Below are positions 1 through 8,770 of a DNA stretch of 64,000 nt, one piece after another. The stretch lies in contig NZ_JADBEG010000001.1 of NCBI RefSeq assembly GCF_014873755.1, positions 4,156,501 to 4,220,500 of the forward strand, read 5' to 3'. Position numbers and translations under genes: made by a program. The first letter of the stretch is position 1; each line of letters starts with the position of its first letter. The stretch comes from Amycolatopsis lexingtonensis. Lineage in GTDB: Bacteria; Actinomycetota; Actinomycetes; Mycobacteriales; Pseudonocardiaceae. The notes under the pieces are model-generated. The model searched no databases, had not been told where the DNA came from, and saw only the letters and a program-made list of their open reading frames with translations.

Positions 1-381
1 GTGCAGTCCATAGAGGACGGCTTCGGTGGGCAGGTAGTGCTCGTGGCCGTCGGTGATGAGCCGTTCTTCGGTCAGGGCACGCAGGATCTGCTCGGACGCG
101 CCCTGGAACCACCGGTCCCGCTCGGCTTCGCCGGCCGCGACGAGCACCGGGCGGCACAGCTGCTGGGCGATGCCGAACGCGAAGTCCTCTTCGAGCCGGG
201 TGGCGTCCGCGCGCAGCACCCGGGCGCCCGCGCCGAACGCCGCCGCCATGGTGTCCCGCAGCAGCGCGGACTTCCCGCTGCCGGCCGGGCCGCTGATCAG
301 CAGCAGGGAACCGTCACCACCCGCGGCCGCGTTCAGCGCGGTCGCGATCGCGGCCCGTTCGGCGTCACGTTCCAGCAGCAC
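1..381 (-). CDS. LAL-type LuxR regulator, N-terminal part (cut by left edge)
   Basis: N-terminal 127 codons of an AAA ATPase of the large ATP-binding LuxR (LAL) class. A classical Walker A motif, GPAGSGKS, lies near residue 30, after a start reading VLLERDAERAAI. The C-terminal helix-turn-helix would lie beyond the left edge. The chosen start is GTG at 381. An ATG at 388 overlaps the stop of the upstream regulator (TGATG) but opens a frame that stops after seven codons. The spacing implies translational coupling with the regulator ending at 388. In polyketide clusters such proteins are usually pathway activators; that role here is inferred. Confidence 0.85.
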   Translation of the reverse strand, partial: MLLERDAERAAIATALNAAAGGDGSLLLISGPAGSGKSALLRDTMAAAFGAGARVLRADATRLEEDFAFGIAQQLCRPVLVAAGEAERDRWFQGASEQILRALTEERLITDGHEHYLPTEAVLYGLH

Positions 382-387
382 CGGCCA

Positions 388-3306
388 TCAACTCGCTGCG
401 GAGCCGGGGCTCATCAGCTCGGCGAGCTGCCCCCGGCCGGTCACGGTCAGCTTGCGGTAGATCCGGGTCAGGCGCAGCTCCACCAAGCGGCTGCTCAGCT
501 GCAGCGCCCGCGCGATCTCGGGGTTCGTCCGGCCCGCGGCGGCGAGCGCGGCGATGCGAGCCTCCTGTTCGGACAGTGCGCCGGCGGGGCCGCCGGGCGC
601 GGGCCGCGCGGCGGCGTCCGGCCCGCGGCGGGCCAGCCGGCCGGAGACGTCGCGGATCTTCTCCGCGAGTCCCGCCGGCAGCAGCTGCGGCCGCAGCGTC
701 GCCACCCGCCCGATCAGCGCGGTGGCCTCGGCGACGTCCCCGTCGTCGAGGCACGCGGCGGCGAGTTCGGTGACGGCGGTGAGGAAGTCGACGCGCCGGG
801 CCGTCCCCTCCAGCAGGAGGACGGCGCGTTCGAGGTGCGCCCGGCGCTCGCCGCCGGTGAAGACGTCGGCCAGGTGCAGGCTGGTGGCCCCGCGCGCGCC
901 CGGCACGCCCCAGGTTTCCGCGCGTGCCAACGCTTCCCGCGCCAGCTCGACGGCACCCTCGGCGCCGGAGCGGGCCAGCGCCAGCGCCGCGCCGGTCCGC
1001 CACGGCAGGTCGACGGGGTTGCCTTCGCGCCGTCCGGTGGTCCCGCGGCCGGCCGCGCGGAACGCTTCGAGCGCGGCGCGCGCGTCGCCCTTGGCCAGGA
1101 GCGCGCGGCCGCGTTGCAGCAGCAGGTACCCGGCGGCCAGCCCGTCGTCCGCGCCGGCCGGGAGCACCGGTGCCACCGCGCGCTCGGCTTCGTCGAGCCG
1201 CATCGCGGCCAGCGCCGCTTCCGCGCGCACGGCCCGCAGGCCGGGCAGTGCCCGCGGGTGCCACGCGGATTCGGGCAGCCGCGCCACCGCGGCGTCGAGA
1301 TCGGCCTGTGCCTGGCCGAGGTTGCCGCGGCGCAGTTCGCAGCGCGCCCGCAGCAGCACGGCGTTCGCCGCGACCGCGCGAGCGCCGGTGCGGACCGCGT
1401 CCTGGTGGACGTCGGTGAGGCCGAGCACCGCCTCGGAAAGCTCGTCGGTGCACAGCAGCACCCACGCGGCCCGCAGGCGCAGGGTGTGCGGCAGGTTCGC
1501 GCGCGGCTCGAGCGCGAGCCGGGCGAATTCCCTGGCCCGGCCGGGCTCCCGGCCGCGGCGCGCGAGTTCCACCGCGGTCGTCGCCGCGCGCACCGGGTCG
1601 GTTTCCCCGGACTCCGCGGGCGGCACGTCGAACGCGGGCGCCGGGACGACCGGACCGGCCGCGCAGTCCTCTTGGGCCAGCCGGCCGAGCGCGGCCAGCG
1701 CGGACGTGCCGGCTTCGAACCCGCTGCGGCGGCGGCAGGTCGCGGCGATCACGCGGTGCGCGGTGCGGGTGTCCCCGCGGGCGAGCAGGTGGTCGGCCGC
1801 CTCGAGCAGCACCGCGCCGGAGACCTCCGGGCCGGTGTCGAGCAGGACGCGCTGCAGGCGCTGGTCGCTCAGCTCCGGTTCGTCGGCGACCTCGGCCAGC
1901 GCGAGCCCGAGCATCAGCTTCCGGCGTTCGGCCGGGCTGACCGGTTCGCGCAGCGCCCGGCCGAGCAGCCGCGCCGCGCCCGCGTCGTCCCCGAGCACCC
2001 GGCGCCGTTCGGCGGCCCGGCGCAGCGTCGCGACCGCCCACGACGCACCGACCGGGCGCACCGCGGCGAGCAGTTCGGCGAGCTGGTCGTCCGGCACCGC
2101 CGCGCGGTAAGCCAGTTCGGCGCACCGGTTCGCGAGCTCACCCCGGTCGGCCGCGCTCAGCGTGCCGAGTGCGGCGTCGGCGGTCGCGCGGTCGGCGATG
2201 CGCGTCGGCGCCCCCTCCCGCACCAGGCCGAACCCGACCAGCTGGCGCAGGGCGTCGCCGACGCGGCCGGCGAGCGGGCCGGCCAGGTTCGTCACGAGGT
2301 CGAAGTCGAGCAGCCCGCGGCACACCGCGATGGCGCGCAGCAGGGCCAAAGCGTCGGCGGGCAGCGCCGCGATGGACACGGCCAGCTCGGCGGCGCGGAC
2401 GTCGGCGAGGTGCGCGGTGACGGCGGGCAGGTGCTCGGCCACCGGCCCCTGCCCGGCGGCGGCGAGCCGTTCGAGCACCGGCGCGACGAGCGCGGGCCGC
2501 CCGCCGGTGACGCGGTGCAGGCCCGCGGTGAAGCGCGGGTCGGGCAGGCTGCCGGGGAAGCGGTCGGCGACCAGCTCCCGCAGGCCGTCTTCGCTGAGCA
2601 GCCGGACGGCGACGGTGTCCCCGCCCGGCACGGCCGCGTGCTCACCGGTGGCGAGCACGGATCGCACCAGCAGCATCGGCGCCTGCTGCAGCCGGTGTTC
2701 CATGGCTTCCAGCCAGGCTTTCGAACCGGGGTCGGCCCACTGGGCGTCGTCGACGGCGATCAGCAGCGGGCCCTGGCTCGCGACGCCGACAAAGTCGCCG
2801 CACAGGGTCGGGATGGAGCGCTCGGCCGAGGCCCGGCCGCAGGAGCGCGGGCCGCCGTCGAGCCGGCAGTCGGCGTCGGCGATGTCGGCGAAGAGCCGGT
2901 TGATGACGCCGCGGTGCACGGCCGATTCCCCGGGCGAGCAGGAGGCGAAGGCGGTGATCACGCCGGCGACCCTGGCTTCCCGCACGACGGCGGCGAGCAG
3001 TGCGCTCCGCCCCGCCCCGCGCGGCCCGACGACGGTCACCTGCCCCGACCGCCCGGCCAGCACCCCGCGAATCCCCCGCCGCAGCACGGCGATCTCGTCT
3101 TCCCGCTCCACCAGCCGCGTTTCGGCGGTGCGGCGCGAGCGGTCGTCCCGCTCCCCGAGCCAGGGAACGGTGAGCACGGGCGCGGCAACGGGTGCACCGC
3201 CCGGCCGGGCGGTGACGGCAGGGCGTCCGGAGGGCAGGACAGGCGCGATCGGCCACGCCGATCCGGCACTCCCTGGTCCGGGCACCACCATCACCCTCCG
3301 CCCCAC
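388..3306 (-). CDS. LAL-type LuxR transcriptional regulator with altered Walker A
   Basis: A 972-aa regulator with an N-terminal AAA/NACHT-like ATPase, a long alpha-helical TPR-like middle and a C-terminal LuxR helix-turn-helix (ARIAALAAAGRTNPEIARAL ... RIYRKL, last 60 residues). Length and layout match the LAL family, which switches on antibiotic clusters. The P-loop reads GPRGAGRSALL (residues 94-104), with Arg100 where the invariant Lys is expected; the Walker B-like stretch LLIAVDDAQWAD is intact. Translation may instead start at ATG 3291 or the GTG codons just after it, which sit behind a GGAGG. It is followed at once by a second LAL gene. Confidence 0.9.
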   Translation of the reverse strand: MGRRVMVVPGPGSAGSAWPIAPVLPSGRPAVTARPGGAPVAAPVLTVPWLGERDDRSRRTAETRLVEREDEIAVLRRGIRGVLAGRSGQVTVVGPRGAGRSALLAAVVREARVAGVITAFASCSPGESAVHRGVINRLFADIADADCRLDGGPRSCGRASAERSIPTLCGDFVGVASQGPLLIAVDDAQWADPGSKAWLEAMEHRLQQAPMLLVRSVLATGEHAAVPGGDTVAVRLLSEDGLRELVADRFPGSLPDPRFTAGLHRVTGGRPALVAPVLERLAAAGQGPVAEHLPAVTAHLADVRAAELAVSIAALPADALALLRAIAVCRGLLDFDLVTNLAGPLAGRVGDALRQLVGFGLVREGAPTRIADRATADAALGTLSAADRGELANRCAELAYRAAVPDDQLAELLAAVRPVGASWAVATLRRAAERRRVLGDDAGAARLLGRALREPVSPAERRKLMLGLALAEVADEPELSDQRLQRVLLDTGPEVSGAVLLEAADHLLARGDTRTAHRVIAATCRRRSGFEAGTSALAALGRLAQEDCAAGPVVPAPAFDVPPAESGETDPVRAATTAVELARRGREPGRAREFARLALEPRANLPHTLRLRAAWVLLCTDELSEAVLGLTDVHQDAVRTGARAVAANAVLLRARCELRRGNLGQAQADLDAAVARLPESAWHPRALPGLRAVRAEAALAAMRLDEAERAVAPVLPAGADDGLAAGYLLLQRGRALLAKGDARAALEAFRAAGRGTTGRREGNPVDLPWRTGAALALARSGAEGAVELAREALARAETWGVPGARGATSLHLADVFTGGERRAHLERAVLLLEGTARRVDFLTAVTELAAACLDDGDVAEATALIGRVATLRPQLLPAGLAEKIRDVSGRLARRGPDAAARPAPGGPAGALSEQEARIAALAAAGRTNPEIARALQLSSRLVELRLTRIYRKLTVTGRGQLAELMSPGSAAS

Positions 3307-3477
3307 AGCGGCTGCTTACCGTCACGCACCGGCGGTGTGCCGGTGGGTGACGTGGCTCTCCAGCCTAAGGCGCCCAATGTTGGTTTAACAAGTGCAGCAC
3401 CTTCGTTTTGTCTGCGGTTGGCCCCTCCCGACAACGCACTACCCACGAAGACCCAGAAATCCCTACATTAAGGCAAA

Positions 3478-3529
3478 GTGACTTGACACCCCGCCGGGGC
3501 CGTGGGTGAAGGTGACTCGACACCCCGCC
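3478..3529. repeat. 18-bp direct repeat pair upstream of the DUF742 gene
   Basis: GTGACTTGACACCCCGCC at 3478-3495 recurs with one mismatch at 3512-3529, a 34-bp period. The pair sits just ahead of the likely ATG of the DUF742 gene. It could be an operator or a small duplication; no protein is known to bind it. Confidence 0.5.
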
Positions 3530-3552
3530 CGACCGGTTTCGAGGCCGCGAAC

Positions 3553-4482
3553 ATGAAAAACTCCCACGATCGCCGCCGCGCGAAGCTCGGATCAGCCGCC
3601 CTGTCGTTCGGCGGGTGGGGCGACTACGAGGTGTGGGCGGCGCATGGATTCACACCCAAACCCAACTCCGACCCGGCGCATGCCCCGGTGGATGGTCCGA
3701 AGTCCGAGGGGGTTGGGGGCGTCGGCAGGTCCGCGGAAGCGCAGGCGGACCGCACCGGTGCTCCGGCTCGGGGTAAGCGCGGCCGTAGTGCCGGCACGAC
3801 CGCCGACTCCGCACCCCGCGGCACCACAGGCGCTCCCGTCCGAGGCAAGCGCGGCGGCAAGCCGGCGGCCTCCGCACCCGGCGACACGACCCACACCCCC
3901 GCCCGCGGGGAGCACCGCCCCCGCAACCGCGCGATCACCGAAGCGGCCGACGCTCGTGGCTCCAGTCCACACCGGACCGGAGCCGCGGATGACGCGAGCG
4001 TCCCGAACCGCACCGGCGAAGCCACCGGTGCCCGCGAACCCCGGCCCGGCAGGCCCGTCGATCCCACCGACGACGACCGCACGCGTGGCCGCCGGGCGGC
4101 CAGCCTCGGCAACCGCCGCGAAGAGCCCGTCGCCCCTCGGCCCACCCGGGAACGACCGTACGTCCGCGGCAGCAAACCCCCACCCCCGCAACCCCGCCAC
4201 GTCCTCCCTCCAGAAGTCATGCTCTTCGCCACCGGCCGCCACCGCACTGCCACCACCGGGCTCGACCCGGATCTCGCCGCGCTCTGCCGGATGTGCCAGA
4301 TCCCCACCTCGATCGCCGAGGTCTCCGCCTACCTCCGCCTGTCCCTCGACGCCACCCGCGCCCTCGCACAACACGGCATCGACCGCGGGCTGGTCGTCGC
4401 CGACGTCGCGGACCTCGGGCGGGAAGGGCGGCCGCCGCTGGCTCTCCTGCAGCGCGTCCACCAAGGACTGCTGCGGCTGTGA
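3553..4482 (+). CDS. Orphan DUF742-domain protein with long disordered N-terminus
   Basis: The last 75 residues (from LAALCRMCQIPTSIAEV to PPLALLQRVHQGLLRL) match the DUF742 winged-helix-like pattern: a helix around SIAEVSAYLRLSL, then an ALLxRVxxGLxxL tail. The preceding 200 residues are rich in Arg, Gly, Pro and Thr, with repeated APxRGKRG units, and look disordered. DUF742 proteins normally sit in conservon operons with a sensor kinase, a roadblock protein and a small GTPase; none of those is here. ATG 3553 (MKNSHDRRR) is preferred, and GTG 3502 in the same frame would add 17 residues. Role unknown. Confidence 0.75.
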   Translation: MKNSHDRRRAKLGSAALSFGGWGDYEVWAAHGFTPKPNSDPAHAPVDGPKSEGVGGVGRSAEAQADRTGAPARGKRGRSAGTTADSAPRGTTGAPVRGKRGGKPAASAPGDTTHTPARGEHRPRNRAITEAADARGSSPHRTGAADDASVPNRTGEATGAREPRPGRPVDPTDDDRTRGRRAASLGNRREEPVAPRPTRERPYVRGSKPPPPQPRHVLPPEVMLFATGRHRTATTGLDPDLAALCRMCQIPTSIAEVSAYLRLSLDATRALAQHGIDRGLVVADVADLGREGRPPLALLQRVHQGLLRL

Positions 4483-4522
4483 ACTAGACACTTCCAGGAT
4501 CCGGCGAACCTAGGCTTCCGCC

Positions 4523-5188
4523 ATGGCGACCCAACTACTGGCGTCCTCCGACGTGCTCGGCTACGTGAGCGAGCATTCGCAAGCCGAGGACGAGATCCTG
4601 CGCGAACTGCGCGACGAGACGGCCTCGCTGCCCATGGGCGCGGCGATGCAGGTGTCCGCGGAAGAAGGCCGGCTGCTCGCGCTGCTGGTCAAGCTGACCC
4701 GGGCGCGCCTGGTGGTGGAGGTCGGCACCTTCACCGGCTACAGCTCCCTCTGCATGGCCCGGGCGCTGCCCCCGACCGGGCTGCTCATCACCTGCGACGT
4801 CACCGACCGCTGGCCGGCGTTCGGCCGGCCCTACTGGCGGCGGGCCGGGGTCGAAGACCGGATCGACCTGCGGATCGATCCCGCCACGCAGGTGCTCGAC
4901 GCCCTCTTCTACGAGTACGGGCCGGGCACCGTCGACCTGGTCTTCATCGACGCCGACAAGGTCGGCTACGCCGCCTACTACGAGGCCGCGCTCGGGTTGC
5001 TGGCGCCCGACGGGCTCATCGTCGTCGACAACACCCTCTTCTTCGGGCGCGTGACCGATCCCGAGGCGCAGGACCCGGACACGGTCGCCATCCGCGAGTT
5101 CAACCGCTTCGTGCGCGACGACCCGCGCGTGGAGATCTCGCTGCTGCCGATGGCCGACGGCATCACGCTCATCCGCAAAGTCAGCTGA
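4523..5188 (+). CDS. fkbG-like: FkbG-type O-methyltransferase (methoxymalonyl-ACP)
   Basis: A 221-aa SAM-dependent methyltransferase of the caffeoyl-CoA (family 3) class. Motif I is VVEVGTFTGYSS (64-75). The metal-binding set is visible as FIDAD (Asp143) and VVDN (Asp169, Asn170). In FK520-type pathways FkbG methylates the 2-hydroxyl of hydroxymalonyl-ACP to give methoxymalonyl-ACP. The assignment rests on the four companion genes (FkbH, I, J, K types) converging on it from the opposite strand. Taken alone it could be a generic catechol or small-molecule O-methyltransferase. Confidence 0.85.
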   Translation: MATQLLASSDVLGYVSEHSQAEDEILRELRDETASLPMGAAMQVSAEEGRLLALLVKLTRARLVVEVGTFTGYSSLCMARALPPTGLLITCDVTDRWPAFGRPYWRRAGVEDRIDLRIDPATQVLDALFYEYGPGTVDLVFIDADKVGYAAYYEAALGLLAPDGLIVVDNTLFFGRVTDPEAQDPDTVAIREFNRFVRDDPRVEISLLPMADGITLIRKVS

Positions 5189-5275
5189 AGCGCCCCAATG
5201 TGGCGTTCGGTGCGTCAGACGCACCGAACGCCACATTGGGTGCGTCAGACGCACCCAATGCCACATTGGGGCGCT
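5189..5275. repeat. Nested palindromic intergenic repeat
   Basis: Starts one base after the OMT stop. The outer arms (5189-5204 and 5260-5275) are exact 16-bp inverted copies. Inside, positions 5194-5240 form a perfect palindrome with 23-bp arms around a single A. The core words are CCAATGTGGCGTTCGGTGCG and its complement. A relative lies at 28254-28338. Both copies sit between convergent genes, suggesting a REP-like or terminator-associated element. Confidence 0.85.
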
Positions 5276-5292
5276 TGGCCCCCGCACCGAGA

Positions 5293-5324
5293 AAGGCCCG
5301 CTCCCGAACCCGGGAGCGGGCCTT
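5293..5324. terminator. Bidirectional hairpin terminator between convergent genes
   Basis: Perfect 14-bp stem (AAGGCCCGCTCCCG, loop AACC, complementary arm to 5324), with A and T runs at its ends. It lies between the convergent FkbG-type and FkbH-type genes, so it can serve both. Confidence 0.8.
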
Positions 5325-5335
5325 CCACAATGGAC

Positions 5336-6421
5336 TCAGCGGACCCCGACCGGCTCGCCGAGGTCGGGCGCCACCAGGGTCACCGTCGTAGGCTCCTCCT
5401 GCGGTACCGGCTCCAGGTGCAGCCGCTGCAGACCCGGGACCTCGCCCGACGGCAGCACGGCCGTGCACGCGCACGCGTCGTCGGCGAAACCGGCGAAGCG
5501 GTAGGCGATCTCCATCATCCGGTTGCGGTCGGTCGCCCGGAAGTCGGCGACCAGGTGCGCGTCGGCGGCGGCCGCCTGGTTGGCCAGCCAGCGCAGGATG
5601 ATCGAGCCCGCGCCGAACGACACCACGCGGCACGACGTCGCCAGCAGCTTCAGGTGCCAGAACTCCTCGAACGTCTCGAGCAGGATCACCCCGACCGCGC
5701 CGTGCGGCCCGAAGCGGTCGCGCATGCTGACCACCAGCACCCGGTGCGACGGGTCGTCCAGCAGCTCGCGCAGCTTCTCGTCGGAGTAGTGGATGCCGGT
5801 GGCGTTCATCTGGCTCGTGCGCCGGGTCAGCTCCTCCACCCGGGACAGCTCGGTGTCGGTGGCCGGCAGGATCGTCATCCGCAGGTCCAGCGAGCGCAGG
5901 AAGTCCTCGTCCGGCCCGGCGAACCCGGCCTGGGCCTCCTGGCGGCGGAAGGACGCCTGGTACATCTGGCGCCGCCGCCGCGAGTCGACGGTGACCGTCT
6001 CCGGGCTGAACTCCGGCAGGTTCGCCAGCTCCAGCACGTCCTCGGCGCGGTAGGTGCGCACCTGCGGGTGGTGGTAGGTCACCTCGGCCAGCTCGCTGTC
6101 GCGGTCGTCGACGAACGCGATCGTGTCGAGGGCGAACTTCAGCTCGTCGGCGATCGCCTTGACCGACTGCGACTTCGCGTGCCAGCCGATCTGCGGCAGC
6201 ACGAAGTACTCGGCGAGGCCCAGCTCCTCCAGCCGCGCCCAGGCGTGCTCGTGGTCGTTCTTGCTCGCGACCGACTGCAGGATGCCGCGCGCGTCGAGGG
6301 TCTTCACGAGCTGCCGGATCTCTTCGGAAACCTCGACGGTGCCGTCTTCGAGCAGCGTGCCGTTCCACAGGGTTTCGTCGAGGTCCCACACCAGGCACTT
6401 GACCATGGTCGTGCTTGCCAC
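5336..6421 (-). CDS. fkbH-like: FkbH-type HAD-family glyceryl transferase/phosphatase
   Basis: A 361-aa protein with the HAD nucleophile motif VWDLDETLWNG at its N-terminus (Asp13 and Asp15), then DTIAFVDDRDSE, and a C-terminal acyltransferase-like half. This is the FkbH layout and length. The family takes a 1,3-bisphosphoglycerate-derived glyceryl unit and loads it on a dedicated ACP, the first step to methoxymalonyl-ACP. GTG 6421 is chosen because AGGAGG lies 6 nt upstream and the length then fits the family; ATG 6406 is five codons in. The upstream dehydrogenase stop overlaps this ribosome binding site, implying coupling. Confidence 0.93.
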   Translation of the reverse strand: MASTTMVKCLVWDLDETLWNGTLLEDGTVEVSEEIRQLVKTLDARGILQSVASKNDHEHAWARLEELGLAEYFVLPQIGWHAKSQSVKAIADELKFALDTIAFVDDRDSELAEVTYHHPQVRTYRAEDVLELANLPEFSPETVTVDSRRRRQMYQASFRRQEAQAGFAGPDEDFLRSLDLRMTILPATDTELSRVEELTRRTSQMNATGIHYSDEKLRELLDDPSHRVLVVSMRDRFGPHGAVGVILLETFEEFWHLKLLATSCRVVSFGAGSIILRWLANQAAAADAHLVADFRATDRNRMMEIAYRFAGFADDACACTAVLPSGEVPGLQRLHLEPVPQEEPTTVTLVAPDLGEPVGVR

Positions 6422-6432
6422 CGGAATCCTCC

Positions 6433-7554
6433 TCAGTCGCCGGTATTCACGAGGACACGGGTGTGCCCCGCCAGGATGAGCTGGCAGATCTCGTTGCTGC
6501 CTTCGATGAGTTCCATCAGCTTCGCGTCGCGGTGCGCCCGGGCGACCACGTGGCCGTCCTGGGCCGCGGCCGACGCCAGCACCTGCACCGCCGCACCGGA
6601 ACCGCGGGCCGCCGCCGTCGAGCTGACGTACTTGGCCAGCACGGTCGCGACGACCATTTCGGGAGAACGCCCGTCCCAGGCGCGGCTGGCGTGTTCGCAC
6701 ACGCGGGTCGCGGCCTGCTCGTCGGCGTACAGGTCGGCCAGGTGCCGGGCGACGAGCTGGCGGTCGGCCAGCGCCACCCCGCCCTGGTGCCGGTTCGCCG
6801 CGTGCGCGCCGGCCGCGGCCAGGCACGCGCGCAGGATGCCGACGCAGCCCCAGGCCACCGAAATCCGGCCGTAGGCGAGGGCGGTCGTGATGAGCATGGA
6901 CAGCTCGACCCCGCCGCCGCCGAGCACCGCCGAGCGCGGCAGCCGGACGTCGTGGAGCCGGACGGTCGAGTGGCCGGCCGCGCGGCACCCGCTGGGGTGC
7001 GGGACGCGCTCGATCGTGACGCCCTCGGCGTCCGAGGGCACCACGACCGCCGTGCCTAGGCCGTCGAGCTCGCCGACGACCACGATCAGGTCCGCGTACG
7101 CCGCCGCGGTGATCCAGACCTTTTCGCCGTTGACCACGACGTCGTCGCCGTCGGCGCGGACGGTGGTGGCCACCGACGACAGGTCGCTGCCCGCCGCGGG
7201 TTCGCTGAAGGCCACCGCGGCCAGGTCGCCGGAGGTGAGCCGGCCGAGGTAGTTCGCCCGCTGGGCGCGGTCGCCGAAGCGCTGGATGGTCCAGGCCGCC
7301 ATGCCCTGCGACGTCATGACGCTGCGCAGCGAGCTGCACAGCGAGCCGGCGTGCGCGGTGAACCCTCCACTGTGGAGGCTGCTGGCGCCGAGACCGCCGT
7401 ATTCGGCGGGGACTTCCGCACACAGCAGGCCCCGCGCGCCCAGCGCGCGCAACAGGTCTTCGGGCAGCCGTCCTTCGACGTCCCAGGCCGCCGCCCGGTC
7501 ACCGACCCGGGCGGTCAGCTCGGCGGCGGCCGCCGCGAGGGGGTGCTCACTCAT
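6433..7554 (-). CDS. fkbI-like: FkbI-type acyl-ACP (acyl-CoA) dehydrogenase
   Basis: A 373-aa flavoprotein of the acyl-CoA dehydrogenase family. Visible family features are AVAFSEPAAGSD (FAD/substrate binding), NGEKVWIT, and the C-terminal EGSNEICQLILA stretch, where the catalytic and FAD-contact loop lies. In methoxymalonyl-ACP pathways this class, with FkbK, oxidises glyceryl-ACP toward hydroxymalonyl-ACP. The start overlaps the stop of the ACP gene by 8 nt, so the two are probably translated together. Confidence 0.92.
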   Translation of the reverse strand: MSEHPLAAAAAELTARVGDRAAAWDVEGRLPEDLLRALGARGLLCAEVPAEYGGLGASSLHSGGFTAHAGSLCSSLRSVMTSQGMAAWTIQRFGDRAQRANYLGRLTSGDLAAVAFSEPAAGSDLSSVATTVRADGDDVVVNGEKVWITAAAYADLIVVVGELDGLGTAVVVPSDAEGVTIERVPHPSGCRAAGHSTVRLHDVRLPRSAVLGGGGVELSMLITTALAYGRISVAWGCVGILRACLAAAGAHAANRHQGGVALADRQLVARHLADLYADEQAATRVCEHASRAWDGRSPEMVVATVLAKYVSSTAAARGSGAAVQVLASAAAQDGHVVARAHRDAKLMELIEGSNEICQLILAGHTRVLVNTGD

Positions 7555-7822
7555 CGAGCAGGCGCCCCACGAGCGCCGTCATGCTGTCGACGGTGCGGAA
7601 GTTGTCGAGCTTGAGGTCCGGCCCGACGATGGCGATGCCGTAGGTCTGCTCGAGGAACACGACCAGCTCCATGGCGAACATCGACGAGACCAGGCCGGTG
7701 CGGAAGAGGTCCTGGTCGACCGGGACGTCCTGCTTGACGCGCCCGGCCAGGAACTCCCGGATCTCCCGCGTGACGGCCTCCGGCGTGCGCGCCGGGGTTG
7801 CGGTGGTGGAGACGTCGTTCAC
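7547..7822 (-). CDS. fkbJ-like: FkbJ-type discrete acyl carrier protein
   Basis: A 91-aa acidic carrier protein. The 4'-phosphopantetheine serine lies in GLVSSMFAMELV, most likely Ser47, where the usual DSL reads SSM. The surrounding helices (EIREFLAGRV; DSMTALVGRLL) fit an ACP fold. It would carry the glyceryl, hydroxymalonyl and methoxymalonyl intermediates to the PKS. It abuts the hydroxyacyl dehydrogenase gene with no gap (stop at 7823) and overlaps the acyl dehydrogenase gene. Confidence 0.92.
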   Translation of the reverse strand: MNDVSTTATPARTPEAVTREIREFLAGRVKQDVPVDQDLFRTGLVSSMFAMELVVFLEQTYGIAIVGPDLKLDNFRTVDSMTALVGRLLDE

Positions 7823-8680
7823 TCAGAACACCTTCCCGTACTCGTAAAAGCCCCGTCCGGATTTCCGGCCGAGGTGGCCATCGGCCACTTTGGACTGCAG
7901 CAGGGCGCACGGCGCGTGCCGCGGGTCGCCGGTGCGTTCGGCGAGCGCCCGCAGCGCGTCCGCGAGGTTGTCCAGGCCGATCAGGTCGGCGGTGCGCAGC
8001 GGGCCGGTCGGGTGACCGAGGCAGCCTTGCATCAGCTCGTCGACCGCTTCCACCGACGCGGTGCCCTCTTCGACCACCCGCGCGGCGTCGTTGATCATGG
8101 GGTGCAGCAGCCGGCTGGTGACGAACCCCGGCGAGTCGCGGACCACGATCGGCTTGCGGCTCAGCCGTTCCAGCAAGCCCAGCACGGCGTCCAGAGTGGA
8201 CTGACCGGTGCGCGGGCCGCGGACGACCTCGACGTTCGGGATGAGGTACGCCGGGTTCATGAAGTGCGTCGCCAGCAGGTCCGCCGGCCGCTCGACCGCT
8301 TCGGCCAGCTCGTCGACCGGGATGCCGGAAGTGTTGGTGATCAACGGAGTTCCCGGTGCGACCAGCGCCGAAAGCTCGCCGAGCACCGCGGCCTTGACCT
8401 TGTCGTCTTCGATGATCGCTTCGATGACCGCCGTCGCGTCCTTCGCCGCGGCCAGGCCGGTCGTCGCGGTCAGCTCGCCTTCGGCGACGTCGGGGAACGC
8501 GCCCATCAGCCGGCCGTGCCGCAGTTGCTGCGCCACCCGCCGCTTCGCGAGTTCGACCGCCTCGCCGTCGGTTTCGACCAGGGTGACCGGAACCCCGTGT
8601 CCCAGCGCCATCGCCGTGATGGCGGAGCCCATCACCCCGCCGCCGATCACGGCCGGCCGATCCTGCGCCTGCCCGCCCAC
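7823..8680 (-). CDS. fkbK-like: FkbK-type 3-hydroxyacyl dehydrogenase
   Basis: A 285-aa protein of the 3-hydroxyacyl-CoA dehydrogenase family. The NAD-binding loop AVIGGGVMGSAI is at residues 10-21, THFMNPAYLIPNVEVV carries the catalytic His region, and KSGRGFYEYG ends the C-terminal domain. In this cassette it oxidises the glyceryl hydroxyl on the ACP. The start is GTG 8680 with GGGAGG four bases upstream. It is the first gene of the K-J-I-H set, whose members touch or overlap, so the set is almost certainly one transcript. Confidence 0.92.
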   Translation of the reverse strand: MGGQAQDRPAVIGGGVMGSAITAMALGHGVPVTLVETDGEAVELAKRRVAQQLRHGRLMGAFPDVAEGELTATTGLAAAKDATAVIEAIIEDDKVKAAVLGELSALVAPGTPLITNTSGIPVDELAEAVERPADLLATHFMNPAYLIPNVEVVRGPRTGQSTLDAVLGLLERLSRKPIVVRDSPGFVTSRLLHPMINDAARVVEEGTASVEAVDELMQGCLGHPTGPLRTADLIGLDNLADALRALAERTGDPRHAPCALLQSKVADGHLGRKSGRGFYEYGKVF

Positions 8681-8770
8681 CGCGCCTCCCTGAGTCCTCG
8701 GGATTTTTCCCTTGTACGACTGCGAGCGTCGGTCACCGCGGTGGTACCGGTCAACGAACAGCGCGCATAT

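Noticed and set aside
1..3471. Very long open frame on the plus strand opposite the LAL regulators
   Set aside because: Protein text is low-complexity Arg/Gly/Gln and matches nothing. It is the GC-rich antisense of clear LuxR-type genes.
3592..4491. Minus-strand frame opposite the DUF742 gene
   Set aside because: Gly/Ala-rich with no domain, while the plus frame has a recognisable DUF742 C-terminus.
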